Source: Flavobacterium sp. ov086
GTDB lineage: Bacteria > Bacteroidota > Bacteroidia > Flavobacteriales > Flavobacteriaceae
Length of the DNA stretch: 64,000 nt
Assembly: GCF_900187965.1 (NCBI RefSeq)
Contig: NZ_FZNL01000003.1
Location: 186,001-250,000, forward strand
Direction: 5' to 3'
The position numbers and the translations under genes are program-made. Shown here in pieces: positions 51,527 to 60,438 of this stretch. Each line of letters starts with the position of its first letter. Position 1 is the stretch's first letter. The notes beneath the pieces are model-generated. The model saw nothing but the letters and a program-made list of their open reading frames with translations. It was not told where the DNA came from and did no database searches.

Positions 51527-53236
51527 ATGAAAAGTAAAACTCTCCAAATTACTCTAGTCTATATTATCATATCGTTATTTATGGCAATTGTCTGTCATAA
51601 AATACTTACTACTTACTTTTCAAGGACCGATTATTATTTAGTTTTTTTCTTTAAAGATGTTTTTTTCATTATAACTACAGCACTATTTTTCAATTACATA
51701 CTATCGCAAAACGAGAAAAAAAATATCGCAGTTTTCAAGAAATTGAAAGAAACAAATGAAGAAATCAAAGAATCAAATGAAAAATATGACATTGTAGCAA
51801 AAGCAACAAGTGACACAATTTGGGATTGGAAAATTCAGGAAGACAGCATAAACTGGAACAAAGGAATTGAAGGGATTTTTGGTTACAATCCATCCGAAGT
51901 TGGAAAGACCTCTAAATGGTGGTTTGATAAAATTCACCCGGAAGACAGCATCCGAATGTCTATTAAATTATACTCTTTTATAGAGCAAAAAACAGAGAAG
52001 TGGCAAGATCAATATCGTTTTAGATGTGCAGACGGAAGTTATAAATATGTTTTGGACCGTGGTTTTCTATTAAAAGACGAAAACGGAAGAGCCATCAGAA
52101 TGATTGGGGCTATCCAGGATATTACAAAACAAAAAGAAGAAGAACAACGATTAAAACTTTTAGAAACAGTAATTACACAATCTAAAGATTCTATATTAAT
52201 CACAGAAGCTAATTCAGTAAATCGCAGAATTCCAAAAATTGTCTACGTCAATCCGGCATTTTCACAAATGTCAGGATATTTATCAAATGAAATAATTGGA
52301 AAGTCTCCAAATATTTTCAAAGGCCCGAAATCAGACTCTGACGAACTTAAAAAACTATTAAGAGCAATAAAAAACGAAGAAGAATGCCTGATAGAAACCA
52401 TTACATATACTAAAACTAAAGAAGAATATTGGGTTAGATTTTCTATGATTCCCATTTTCAATAACGAAGGCATTATTTCACACTGGATCTCCATACAAAG
52501 AGACATTACAGACGAAAAGAAACTAGAAACAGAAAAAGAACATTTAATTAGAGAATTGACTCAAAACAATAAAGACTTAAAACAATTCTCCTATATTACA
52601 TCACACAACTTAAGAGCCCCATTATCTAATTTGATTGGACTTTTGAATCTTATTGAAGATATTCCTATAGAAAATGAAGAACTTGAAGAAATCTTAGCCG
52701 GATTTACTAAATCTACACATTTATTAAATGAAACCATAAATGATCTCGTAAAAGTAATCATCATTAAAGACAATCCTTCTATGCAAAAAGAAGAAGTTTC
52801 TTTGAAAGAAGTTTTCGAAAACGTATTTAGTCAATTGTCATTTCAAATCGAATTACACAAACCAATCATCAAACTTAAATTTGACCGGGTTCCATTATTA
52901 AATACAAACAAAGCTTATATTGAAAGCATTTTACTAAATTTACTCACTAATTCAATAAAATATAAATCGGAGAATCGAAAATTAAAAATTTCTATTACAG
53001 CTGAACAAATAGATCACAAAGCAATATTAACTTTTAAGGATAACGGAATTGGAATTGATTTAGAAAGAAATCGCGATAAAGTTTTTGGACTATATCAAAG
53101 ATTTCACAATTACCCAGACAGCAAAGGACTTGGTTTGTATCTTGTAAAGTCACAGGTTGAAACCATGGGAGGAACAATCAGTATTGACAGTGAAGTCAAC
53201 AAAGGCACCACCTTTACAATAACATTTAAAAATTAA
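51527..53236 (+). CDS. Membrane PAS-domain sensor histidine kinase
   Basis: The 569-residue protein has two N-terminal membrane segments (LVYIIISLFMAIVCHKIL and FFIITTALFFNYIL) and two PAS/PAC units: DTIWDWKIQEDSINWNKGIEGIFGYNPSEV and KIVYVNPAFSQMSGYLSNEIIGKSPNIFKG, each ending in a QDIT/RDIT motif. The H-box SHNLRAPLSNLIGLLNLIE follows near residue 360. The ATP-binding domain has NLLTNSIKYKSE and GLGLYLVKSQVETMGG. The response regulator begins 4 bases after its stop, so they form a two-component pair. The second PAS with NPAFSQMSGY resembles light- or redox-sensing PAS proteins, but no flavin-binding Cys is seen. Confidence 0.93.
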   Translation: MKSKTLQITLVYIIISLFMAIVCHKILTTYFSRTDYYLVFFFKDVFFIITTALFFNYILSQNEKKNIAVFKKLKETNEEIKESNEKYDIVAKATSDTIWDWKIQEDSINWNKGIEGIFGYNPSEVGKTSKWWFDKIHPEDSIRMSIKLYSFIEQKTEKWQDQYRFRCADGSYKYVLDRGFLLKDENGRAIRMIGAIQDITKQKEEEQRLKLLETVITQSKDSILITEANSVNRRIPKIVYVNPAFSQMSGYLSNEIIGKSPNIFKGPKSDSDELKKLLRAIKNEEECLIETITYTKTKEEYWVRFSMIPIFNNEGIISHWISIQRDITDEKKLETEKEHLIRELTQNNKDLKQFSYITSHNLRAPLSNLIGLLNLIEDIPIENEELEEILAGFTKSTHLLNETINDLVKVIIIKDNPSMQKEEVSLKEVFENVFSQLSFQIELHKPIIKLKFDRVPLLNTNKAYIESILLNLLTNSIKYKSENRKLKISITAEQIDHKAILTFKDNGIGIDLERNRDKVFGLYQRFHNYPDSKGLGLYLVKSQVETMGGTISIDSEVNKGTTFTITFKN

Positions 53237-53240
53237 AATC

Positions 53241-53657
53241 ATGCTGGAGCAAATTCTGTGCATTGACGATGACCCTATCACGTTGATGTTATGCAAAAAA
53301 GTAATTGCAAAATCCGAATTTTCAAATGAAATTATTACTGCTCAAAATGGAGAAGAAGCACTTCATCACTTCAACACCTTAAAATACACCAACAACAAAA
53401 ACAAAGTCAACAAAAAACCTGAACTGATTTTTCTAGACTTAAACATGCCAGTTATGGGTGGTTGGGAGTTTCTTGATCATTTTACCTCTTCAGATTATTC
53501 CGAATTTAACAAAACCGCCAACGTTATTGTTTTATCCTCTACAATTGATCCGGACGATTTAACTAAGGCAAAAAAATACCCAATAATAATTGATTTCCTT
53601 TCAAAGCCAATTACACAGCCAATGCTGGAATACCTAAAGAAGAAAATTGACATATAA
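53241..53657 (+). CDS. Single-domain response regulator
   Basis: The 138-residue protein is a receiver domain only: acidic pocket LCIDDDPITLMLCKK (Asp8-Asp9 region), phosphoacceptor Asp in LIFLDLNMPVMGGWEFLD near residue 65, switch Ser in IVLSSTIDPDD, and the Lys in LSKPITQ. Without an output domain it should pass on the signal by protein contact or phosphotransfer. It follows the PAS kinase by four bases and is likely its partner. Confidence 0.93.
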   Translation: MLEQILCIDDDPITLMLCKKVIAKSEFSNEIITAQNGEEALHHFNTLKYTNNKNKVNKKPELIFLDLNMPVMGGWEFLDHFTSSDYSEFNKTANVIVLSSTIDPDDLTKAKKYPIIIDFLSKPITQPMLEYLKKKIDI

Positions 53658-54282
53658 TATAATAACACCTTTTTAATTACAGGCTAATTTAGACGCTTCC
53701 CTCTGGTCCGAACTACCTGTTAAATATTTTATTCCAGATCTTTTCAATACAAACCTGACCCCACTTCTACTACAAAAGAATACTATTATTTAATCCCCAA
53801 CAAAAACTTACAGCAGATTCACTCCATAACGAGACACAACTAAATTTCCTATTCAAAAAATTCTTGATTCTAAATTCCACAAAGAATCTTTTTGCCTTAA
53901 TCTTATATTTATTTACCTCATTAAGCCCACAATGCATTTAGCTTTTTAAGTAAATTTGATACATTATCAATACTCAAGAATAAATTACCCCAATCTTAGC
54001 GCACCAACAAAGATAAACTTCAAAATACCTAAAACAGGAAAAGCTTCTGCAAAAAAACTTCTAATCTTAAGGTAGTTTTTTATCAAAAAGCTTATACTTT
54101 TTTTTTTAAAAAAACATATACACGGGACAACTTTCATTAAAAATCAGTACAGCATAAAAAATAAAATAAATAAAAAATGAATCCCCTACAATTGTAAACT
54201 TCAAACAAATACAAAGAAAACTTTCAAGTCAACTTCTAATACCCTAACCCTGAAACATGTATTCAATAAATAAATTATAAAC
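53658..54282. other. 625-base gene-free, G-poor stretch
   Basis: No credible gene, RNA gene or repeat of the local families is seen. The plus strand is unusually poor in G and rich in A, T and C, unlike both neighbours. It could be decayed coding DNA, an uncharacterised RNA, or a scar of insertion accompanying the foreign-looking FkbM gene that follows. Confidence 0.5.
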
Positions 54283-55071
54283 ATGGAAAACAATCCAATA
54301 AAAGCCCACTTCTATACCAAACCCGAAGAAATTTTTATTACAGCAAGACTAACAAGTATTGTAGATATTGGCGCAAACCCAATTGATGGCGACCCTCCTT
54401 ATAAATCCATGCTACAGCAAGATCTTTGCCATGTTTATGGATTTGAACCACAACCACATGCTTTAGCCCAACTATTAAACCTAAAAAGCGCAAACGAAAC
54501 TTATCTTTCTGATGCAGTAGGAGACGGAAACCAACACACGTTGAACATCACCAATGCAAGCGGTATGGTCAGCTTATTAAAGCCCAATCAGCGACAGCTC
54601 GATTTATTTAAAGACTTCTCAGAATGGGGAAAAGTAATAACACAGGAACCTATCCAAACAAAACGACTTGATGATCTTGTAGCAATTAAGCATATAGATT
54701 TACTTAAAATCGACATTCAAGGTGCAGAATTAATGGTATTTCAACATGGTCGGGAAAAACTAAAGGAAGCCGTGTTTATACAAACCGAAGTTTCCTTCGT
54801 CAACCTATACGAAGATCAGGCTTCATTTGGCGATATCGATTTAGAAATGCGATTACAAGGTTTCATCCCTCACACCTTTACAGCTATTAAAAACTGGCCC
54901 ATTAAAGCTTCGTGGAACGAATATGGGGATCAACAATTTAACCAACTACTAGAAGCCGATATCGTTTACATCAAAGATATCGCCTATCCTGAAAAACTTA
55001 CCGACAACCAATTAATGCACATGGCTATGATCGCACATCATGTTTATAAATCAGTCGATCTTGCAGGATAG
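54283..55071 (+). CDS. FkbM family methyltransferase, probably truncated by an in-frame stop
   Basis: The 262-residue reading has the SAM-binding start VDIGANPIDGDPPY near residue 28, FEPQPHALAQLL near 62, and the FkbM core LLKIDIQGAELMVFQHG near 145. FkbM enzymes methylate hydroxyls, often on glycans or secondary metabolites. After TAG at 55069-55071 the same frame stays open for 20 more codons (reading AIKELEKRSVIEKG and on) to a second TAG at 55132-55134. The extension has normal protein character, so the gene may once have been 20 residues longer. No glycan genes are nearby, and the flanking DNA is unusual, consistent with lateral gain. Confidence 0.8.
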   Translation: MENNPIKAHFYTKPEEIFITARLTSIVDIGANPIDGDPPYKSMLQQDLCHVYGFEPQPHALAQLLNLKSANETYLSDAVGDGNQHTLNITNASGMVSLLKPNQRQLDLFKDFSEWGKVITQEPIQTKRLDDLVAIKHIDLLKIDIQGAELMVFQHGREKLKEAVFIQTEVSFVNLYEDQASFGDIDLEMRLQGFIPHTFTAIKNWPIKASWNEYGDQQFNQLLEADIVYIKDIAYPEKLTDNQLMHMAMIAHHVYKSVDLAG

Positions 55072-55134
55072 GCTATTAAAGAACTAGAAAAACGCTCTGT
55101 AATCGAAAAAGGCACATATCAATATATCAACTAG
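55072..55134 (+). pseudogene. In-frame continuation of the FkbM gene beyond its TAG
   Basis: Twenty codons in the same frame follow the first stop (GCT ATT AAA GAA ... ATC AAC) and end with TAG at 55132-55134. The residues AIKELEKRSVIEKGTYQYIN look like a helical tail continuing VYKSVDLAG. The simplest reading is a nonsense mutation near the 3' end of an originally longer gene. Confidence 0.55.
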
Positions 55135-55207
55135 CAGAACCATAGGATCTCCAGCAGACAAATTCAACAAAGTTTTTTTTATCCGGAATTAAACCTTTAA
55201 GATCAAA

Positions 55208-55238
55208 ACAAAAAAAAAGTCCTCAAAAGAGGACTTTT
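55208..55238 (-). terminator. Intrinsic terminator of rpsT
   Basis: On the minus strand the stem AAAAGTCCTC/GAGGACTTTT (55229-55238 with 55215-55224, loop TTTT) is followed by a T run (A run at 55208-55218 on the plus strand). It lies 24 bases after the rpsT stop. Confidence 0.88.
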
Positions 55239-55262
55239 ATATTTTTAGGAAATTGTAGTTAA

Positions 55263-55514
55263 TTACAATTTAGCAACATGCTTAGTTAATTTAGACTTCA
55301 AGTTAGAAGCTTTATTATCATGAATGATGTTCTTTTTAGCTAATTTATCAATCATAGAAATAACAGTTGATAATTTTGAAGAAGCATCAGCTTTATCAGT
55401 AGCTAATCTTAATGCTTTAATAGCGTTACGAGTAGTTTTATGTTGATATCTGTTAAGAACTCTTCTTTTTTCGTTACTTCTGATTCTTTTTAATGCTGAC
55501 TTATGATTTGCCAT
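55263..55514 (-). CDS. rpsT: 30S ribosomal protein S20
   Basis: S20 binds 16S rRNA early in small-subunit assembly. The 83-residue basic protein reads MANHKSALKRIRSNEKRRVLNRY at the start and ends KNIIHDNKASNLKSKLTKHVAKL, the family pattern. It is a short gene with its own terminator, downstream of the tRNA-Glu cluster on the same strand. Confidence 0.96.
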   Translation of the reverse strand: MANHKSALKRIRSNEKRRVLNRYQHKTTRNAIKALRLATDKADASSKLSTVISMIDKLAKKNIIHDNKASNLKSKLTKHVAKL

Positions 55515-55669
55515 TTTTTCTTAATTTTAGATGTAATAATTATTATATGTACTAGTTAAAAAAGAAAAACCTCCCACAATTGCAAAACAATCACTTTGGT
55601 TTTAACTAATAAAACAAAAATCGAGACACCAATTTTTATTTTATAAAACTTATTCACAACTAATTTTAG

Positions 55670-55741
55670 TAGTCTGTAAGGGAATCGAACCCCTGTTACC
55701 AGGACGAAAGCCTGGAGTCCTAACCCCTAGACGAACAGACC
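55670..55741 (-). tRNA. tRNA-Glu (TTC), divergent copy
   Basis: The minus strand folds into a cloverleaf: acceptor GGTCTGT/ACAGACT, D-arm after TTCGTCTA, anticodon stem CCAGG/CCTGG with loop CTTTCGT (anticodon TTC), and T-arm AGGGG-TTCGATT-CCCTT. The CCA end is not encoded. The body differs at many positions from the two identical tRNA-Glu copies that precede it, while sharing the anticodon. The first base pair is read as G-T. Confidence 0.9.
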
Positions 55742-55784
55742 ATATCCCTCTAAGTTTTCTTCAATTTATATGAAATTGAAATTG

Positions 55785-55856
55785 TAGCCCGTAGCGGAAT
55801 CGAACCGCTCTTACATGGATGAAAACCATGCGTCCTAACCGATAGACGAACGGGCC
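55785..55856 (-). tRNA. tRNA-Glu (TTC)
   Basis: Cloverleaf on the minus strand: acceptor GGCCCGT/ACGGGCT, anticodon stem CATGG/CCATG with loop TTTTCAT (anticodon TTC), T-arm AGCGG-TTCGATT-CCGCT. Identical to the copy at 55900-55971. The CCA end is added after transcription. Confidence 0.95.
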
Positions 55857-55899
55857 ATTTTACATTAAGTTAAATAACTTGAATCGCAGAAAAAAAGAG

Positions 55900-55971
55900 T
55901 AGCCCGTAGCGGAATCGAACCGCTCTTACATGGATGAAAACCATGCGTCCTAACCGATAGACGAACGGGCC
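55900..55971 (-). tRNA. tRNA-Glu (TTC)
   Basis: Identical in sequence to the copy at 55785-55856 and first in the transcript. A canonical promoter lies directly upstream on the minus strand (55991-56020). Confidence 0.95.
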
Positions 55972-55990
55972 TGCTTCTCTAATGCGGATG

Positions 55991-56020
55991 CAAAAATACA
56001 ACTATTTTTAAGATGTACAA
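55991..56020 (-). promoter_or_regulatory. Promoter of the tRNA-Glu cluster
   Basis: On the minus strand TTG (56018-56020) and TATTTTTG (55991-55998) are exactly 19 bases apart, the optimal Bacteroidota -33/-7 arrangement. The first tRNA starts 19 bases after the -7 box. Confidence 0.8.
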
Positions 56021-56048
56021 TACCTGATGCAAAAAAAAATAAAAAATT

Positions 56049-57527
56049 TTAATATGCCTTCGCAAAAAGCACTCTTTTTGAAGACGGATTACCAGTAAAT
56101 ACACAGGTTCCAGCCTCTTCAACTGCATCCAAAGGAATGCAACGAATCGTAGCTTTTGTCAAATCTTTTATCTTTTCTTCGGTAGCAGCAGTTCCATCCC
56201 AATGTGCAGATACAAACCCTCCTTTACCGTCTAAAATTTCTTTAAATTCCTCAAAGCTATTCACTTCCGTAATATGAGTATTACGATAGTCTAATGCTTT
56301 ATTAAATAAATCTGCCTGAATCTGCTCTAATAAGTCATTAATATAATTTACTATTCCTTCAGCAGAAACAACTTCTTTTGTCAATGTATCGCGTCTGGCA
56401 ACTTCAAAAGTTCCGTTTTCTAAATCTTTTGGACCAACAGCAATTCTAACAGGAACTCCTTTCAATTCCCATTCAGCAAACTTGAATCCTGGTTTTTGAG
56501 TTGTTCTGTCATCATATTTAACCGAAATTTTCAGTTTTCTAAGTTTTACTGTCAAATCATTAACCGCAGCCGTAATCTCTGCCAATTGTTCCTCTGTTTT
56601 GTAAATAGGTACAATTACAACTTGTATTGGCGCCAAATTAGGAGGCAACACTAATCCCTGATCATCTGAGTGCGTCATAACCAATGCACCCATCAAACGA
56701 GTAGAAACTCCCCAAGAAGTCCCCCAAACATGCTCTTGCTTTCCTTCGGCATTTGCAAATTTCACATCAAATGCTTTTGCAAAGTTTTGTCCTAAAAAGT
56801 GAGACGTTCCCGCTTGCAATGCTTTTCCGTCCTGCATTAAAGCTTCAATACAATAAGTTTCGTCAGCACCGGCAAAACGTTCTGTCTCTGTCTTAATCCC
56901 TTTTACAACCGGAATTGCCATAAAGTCCTGAACGAAATCAGCATAAACATTCATCATTTTTTCAGACTCCTCAATTGCTTCAGCTTTTGTAGCGTGAGCT
57001 GTATGCCCTTCCTGCCATAAAAACTCAGCAGTTCTCAAAAACAAACGCGTACGCATTTCCCAACGCACCACATTTGCCCATTGATTAATTAATAAAGGTA
57101 AATCTCTATACGATTGCACCCACCCTTTATAGGTAGACCAAATAATTGCTTCACTTGTTGGTCGAACAATAAGCTCTTCCTCCAACTTAGCGTTTGGGTC
57201 AACCATAAGCTTTCCGGGTCTATCCGGATCATTTTTTAATCTATAATGCGTTACAATAGCACATTCTTTTGCAAATCCTTCTGCATTTTTCTCTTCCGCC
57301 TCAAACATGCTTTTCGGCACGAATAAAGGAAAGTATGCATTTTGATGTCCTGTTTCTTTAAACATTCTATCTAACTCCGCCTGCATTTTTTCCCAAATAG
57401 CATATCCGTAAGGTTTAATAACCATACATCCTCTAACTCCTGAGTTTTCGGCTAGATCTGCTTTTACAACCAGTTCATTATACCATTTCGAATAATCTTC
57501 TGATCTTGTAGTGAGGTTCTTACTCAT
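56049..57527 (-). CDS. proS: Prolyl-tRNA synthetase
   Basis: ProS charges tRNA-Pro with proline. The 492-residue class II synthetase is of the shorter, eukaryote/archaeon-like type without the editing insertion. Motif 2 region: [27 protein letters not shown], the proline-pocket [14 protein letters not shown], and the class II motif 3 region [24 protein letters not shown]. An anticodon-binding domain ([17 protein letters not shown]) and C-terminal zinc-like extension follow, with the terminal Tyr of the family (LFAKAY). It stands alone upstream of the tRNA-Glu genes on the same strand. Confidence 0.96.
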   Translation of the reverse strand: MSKNLTTRSEDYSKWYNELVVKADLAENSGVRGCMVIKPYGYAIWEKMQAELDRMFKETGHQNAYFPLFVPKSMFEAEEKNAEGFAKECAIVTHYRLKNDPDRPGKLMVDPNAKLEEELIVRPTSEAIIWSTYKGWVQSYRDLPLLINQWANVVRWEMRTRLFLRTAEFLWQEGHTAHATKAEAIEESEKMMNVYADFVQDFMAIPVVKGIKTETERFAGADETYCIEALMQDGKALQAGTSHFLGQNFAKAFDVKFANAEGKQEHVWGTSWGVSTRLMGALVMTHSDDQGLVLPPNLAPIQVVIVPIYKTEEQLAEITAAVNDLTVKLRKLKISVKYDDRTTQKPGFKFAEWELKGVPVRIAVGPKDLENGTFEVARRDTLTKEVVSAEGIVNYINDLLEQIQADLFNKALDYRNTHITEVNSFEEFKEILDGKGGFVSAHWDGTAATEEKIKDLTKATIRCIPLDAVEEAGTCVFTGNPSSKRVLFAKAY

Positions 57528-57590
57528 ATTGAATAGTTTGGCACAAATTTTGTTTTATTAATTTTAACTAAATAGTTTGACAAAACTAAC

Positions 57591-57598
57591 TATTTTTG
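57591..57598 (+). promoter_or_regulatory. -7 box of the Gly/Tyr/Asn-rich lipoprotein gene
   Basis: TATTTTTG matches TAnnTTTG and ends 30 bases before the ATG. A TTTG at 57576-57579 is too close to be a standard -33 element. Confidence 0.5.
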
Positions 57599-57628
57599 TA
57601 ATGTGCAACAATAAAAAACACGACAGAT

Positions 57629-58630
57629 ATGAAAACTTCTATTACTCTTCGTCAAAACTCAAGTCATTTTTACTTAATTGGATTATTGAGTTTTCTACTA
57701 GCATCGTGTGGTTCTTACCAAAATACATCATACGCTGACAACGACGGTGTATATGGTAGCTCACAAAGAACGTATGCTCAAAATAACACTGCCAATACAA
57801 ATAATCAATATAAAGATTACTTTAAATCATTGCAAGACGATAACCAGCCAACTGAAATTTTTACAGACGTTGACAGTTATGGTAATTATGCAGATACCGA
57901 CAGCACACAAACTACCGCTACAGCTTACCCGGCTTGGGGAAGCAGCAACTCTGAAGTATCCGTTAACGTTTATTCTGATCCAACCTGGTCATTAGGATTT
58001 GGTTTTGGATTTGGATATCCTTATTACGGATGGGGCTATGGAGGTTACGGAGGTTACTGGGGCTACCCTGGATATGCTTGGGGATACCCAGGATACTGGG
58101 GAGGCGGATGGGGCTACCCAGGTTACTACAGACCTTATTATGGATATAATAACTACTCTTATAATTACGGAAGAAGAGGATCTGCTGCTTATTATGGCGG
58201 AAGAAATTATGGCTACAACAGAAATTATACTAATAGAGGAAGCTATAACACAAACAGAAGCTACACTACTAATAGAAACTATACAACGAACAGAAATTAT
58301 ACAACAAACAGATCAAACAGCTTTACTGATTACAGAAGAAGCTCATCCGTAAACGGAAGAACATACAATTCATCCAGTCCTACTTTTACAAACAACAGAA
58401 GAGGTTCAAGCGCTCAGTATAATGGCGGTGATTACAGCAACAGAAGATCAAGTAGCACAACTAACTCAAACAGAAGCTACAATTACAATAATGGTAACAG
58501 CAGCCCATCCAGAAGCTACTCTCCTAGCCCATCACGCTCTATGAATAGCGGCGGCGGAAGTATGAGATCATCTGGCGGCGGTGGCGGTGGCGGAAGATCG
58601 TACGGTGGTGGTGGTGGCGGAAGAAGATAA
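57629..58630 (+). CDS. Gly/Tyr/Asn/Arg-rich low-complexity lipoprotein
   Basis: The 333-residue protein has a lipobox (FLLASC, Cys near residue 27). A polar linker (to about 110) leads to an aromatic segment (SLGFGFGFGYPYYGWGYGGYGGYWGYPGYAWGY shortened here; residues about 120-180). Asn/Arg/Tyr repeats of the unit YTTNRN (about 190-235) follow, and a Ser/Gly-rich end. The composition is of the intrinsically disordered, prion-like kind. No fold or enzyme can be named. It is 51 bases before an OmpP1/FadL-type gene on the same strand, and may be a surface or periplasmic partner of it. Confidence 0.75.
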   Translation: MKTSITLRQNSSHFYLIGLLSFLLASCGSYQNTSYADNDGVYGSSQRTYAQNNTANTNNQYKDYFKSLQDDNQPTEIFTDVDSYGNYADTDSTQTTATAYPAWGSSNSEVSVNVYSDPTWSLGFGFGFGYPYYGWGYGGYGGYWGYPGYAWGYPGYWGGGWGYPGYYRPYYGYNNYSYNYGRRGSAAYYGGRNYGYNRNYTNRGSYNTNRSYTTNRNYTTNRNYTTNRSNSFTDYRRSSSVNGRTYNSSSPTFTNNRRGSSAQYNGGDYSNRRSSSTTNSNRSYNYNNGNSSPSRSYSPSPSRSMNSGGGSMRSSGGGGGGGRSYGGGGGGRR

Positions 58631-58681
58631 TTTCTTCTACCACGTTTCACAAATCGAAAAATCAAACTTAATCTACCTAAA

Positions 58682-60241
58682 ATGAAAAAAATATTCTTCC
58701 TACTTATTACAGGACTAACTGTTAGCGTCTCACATTCTCAAGAAGTATCTGATGCTATTCGTTATGCACAAGACAACATAACCGGAACAGCACGTTTTAG
58801 AGCCATGAGTGGTGCATTTGGAGCTGTTGGAGGAGACTTATCTGCTATAACTGTCAATCCTGCAGGATCTGCCATATTCAACAATAATCAGGTTGGAGTA
58901 ACTTTTAGCAATCAAAACACTAAGAATAACTCTAACTATTTTGAAACACAAACCAGCGACAAAGACAATTCATTTATATTAAACCAAGCCGGAGGTGTTT
59001 TTGTTTTCCACGATCATAACCCAAACAACAATTGGAAAAAAATTACAATTGGAGCAACTTACGAAAACACAAAAAACTTTGATAATAATGTTTTTTCAGC
59101 AGGAACAAACCCAAATTCTGTAGATTCCTATTTTCTAGAATTTGCAAACTACGGTAACGGAGGAGCGCCGGTGCCGCTTCAAATAATCAACAATAACAAC
59201 AACGGTTATACCACCACTTATAGAAATTTAGGATCCGACTTTCCTAATGGACAGTACCCAAATCTTTCAGGATATAGTGCTCAACAAGCATATCTAGGTT
59301 ATCAAGGAAAAATTATTGGTTACGACAACACTACCAATTCTTATACAACAAGAGTTCCTGCCGGAAGAAATTACTATCAGGATAATATAATATCTGAAAG
59401 CGGATACAACAGTAAAGTAAGTTTTAATATTGCTACTTCATATAAAGACAGAATTTATTTTGGAGCCAATTTAAACGTTCATGTTCTTGATTACAGACGA
59501 TCTACAAGTTTTTACGAATCCAATATTAATCCATTGGTAGCAACAGAAACTATATCTAACGCAACTTTCAACAACAATTTATACACTTACGGAAACGGTT
59601 TTTCTTTTCAACTTGGTGCTATTGCTAAAGTTACCGAATCATTTCGTCTTGGTTTAGCTTACGAATCAAATACCTGGTATGATCTTTACGACGAAACTTC
59701 ACAAAGCTTATACACAGTAAGACAAGCTAATAACGGACCTGAAATACCTCAAAATGTAGCTCCAGATGTCGTAAACGTTTACGAACCTTATACCTTACAA
59801 ACTCCTGGAAAAACAACTTTTAGTGCAGCTTATATATTTGAAAAATCAGGTTTAATTAGTGTTGATTATTCTATTAAAGACTACGGAAACACTAAATACA
59901 AACCGACTGGAGATTTTAGAGGAGTCAACAATCAAATTAGCAATGAATTAACTACCAATGGAGAATTAAGAGTTGGTGCCGAATACAAAATAAAACAATT
60001 GAGCCTTCGTGGTGGTTATCGTTTTGAAGGAAGTCCATACAAAGACGGAACTACAATTGGAGATTTAAACAGCTACTCTGGAGGTTTAGGATATAATTTT
60101 GGAGCAACAAAAATAGACTTAGCTTATTCTTACTTGGAAAGAAAATCAAATCAGAGATTTTTTGACACAGGATTTACCGGTGCCCCAAACATTACATCGA
60201 AACTAAACAATGTTTCTTTGACCTTATTATTTGAATTGTAA
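58682..60241 (+). CDS. OmpP1/FadL/TodX-like outer-membrane transport protein
   Basis: The 519-residue protein has a signal peptide (ending VSHSQE) and the family's N-terminal stretch TARFRAMSGAFGAVGGDLSAITVNPAGSAIF. A long beta-barrel follows, with the last strand ending VSLTLLFEL. FadL-type proteins let hydrophobic compounds cross the outer membrane. The substrate is not predictable. A hairpin terminator follows at 60270. Confidence 0.88.
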   Translation: MKKIFFLLITGLTVSVSHSQEVSDAIRYAQDNITGTARFRAMSGAFGAVGGDLSAITVNPAGSAIFNNNQVGVTFSNQNTKNNSNYFETQTSDKDNSFILNQAGGVFVFHDHNPNNNWKKITIGATYENTKNFDNNVFSAGTNPNSVDSYFLEFANYGNGGAPVPLQIINNNNNGYTTTYRNLGSDFPNGQYPNLSGYSAQQAYLGYQGKIIGYDNTTNSYTTRVPAGRNYYQDNIISESGYNSKVSFNIATSYKDRIYFGANLNVHVLDYRRSTSFYESNINPLVATETISNATFNNNLYTYGNGFSFQLGAIAKVTESFRLGLAYESNTWYDLYDETSQSLYTVRQANNGPEIPQNVAPDVVNVYEPYTLQTPGKTTFSAAYIFEKSGLISVDYSIKDYGNTKYKPTGDFRGVNNQISNELTTNGELRVGAEYKIKQLSLRGGYRFEGSPYKDGTTIGDLNSYSGGLGYNFGATKIDLAYSYLERKSNQRFFDTGFTGAPNITSKLNNVSLTLLFEL

Positions 60242-60269
60242 TTAAGAATAAATAGATGAATTGAAATTT

Positions 60270-60300
60270 CCGTCAGGTGTTACTTGACGGATTTTTTTTT
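60270..60300 (+). terminator. Intrinsic terminator after the OmpP1-like gene
   Basis: CCGTCAGGT (60270-60278) pairs with ACTTGACGG (60282-60290; one wobble), loop GTT, followed by A and nine T bases. Confidence 0.88.
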
Positions 60301-60390
60301 AGCCCCGATGGGAGTGATATCCTTTTTCTTACCTCTTTAGCAAGGAAAAGATATAAGCGATCCCGAAGTTTCGGGAGATTAGCTTCATAA
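60301..60390. repeat. AGCCCCGATGGGAG-type repeat with TCCCGA palindrome
   Basis: The block begins AGCCCCGATGGGAGTGATAT and has the pair CCTTTTTCTTACC...GGAAAAGATAT, then TCCCGAAGTTTCGGGA (60361-60376). It resembles a dispersed Bacteroidota repeat known to me with the start AGCCCYGATGGAAGCGGCATCC. It has no coding potential. Confidence 0.65.
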
Positions 60391-60438
60391 AAAACATCTA
60401 AAAGAAAGGGAAACAAGCGGTGTTTGAATAAAAAAGTG

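Noticed and set aside
57708-58352. ORFs of 95 and 117 codons in an alternative frame of the Gly/Tyr-rich gene
   Set aside because: They are by-products of repetitive codons in the real frame.
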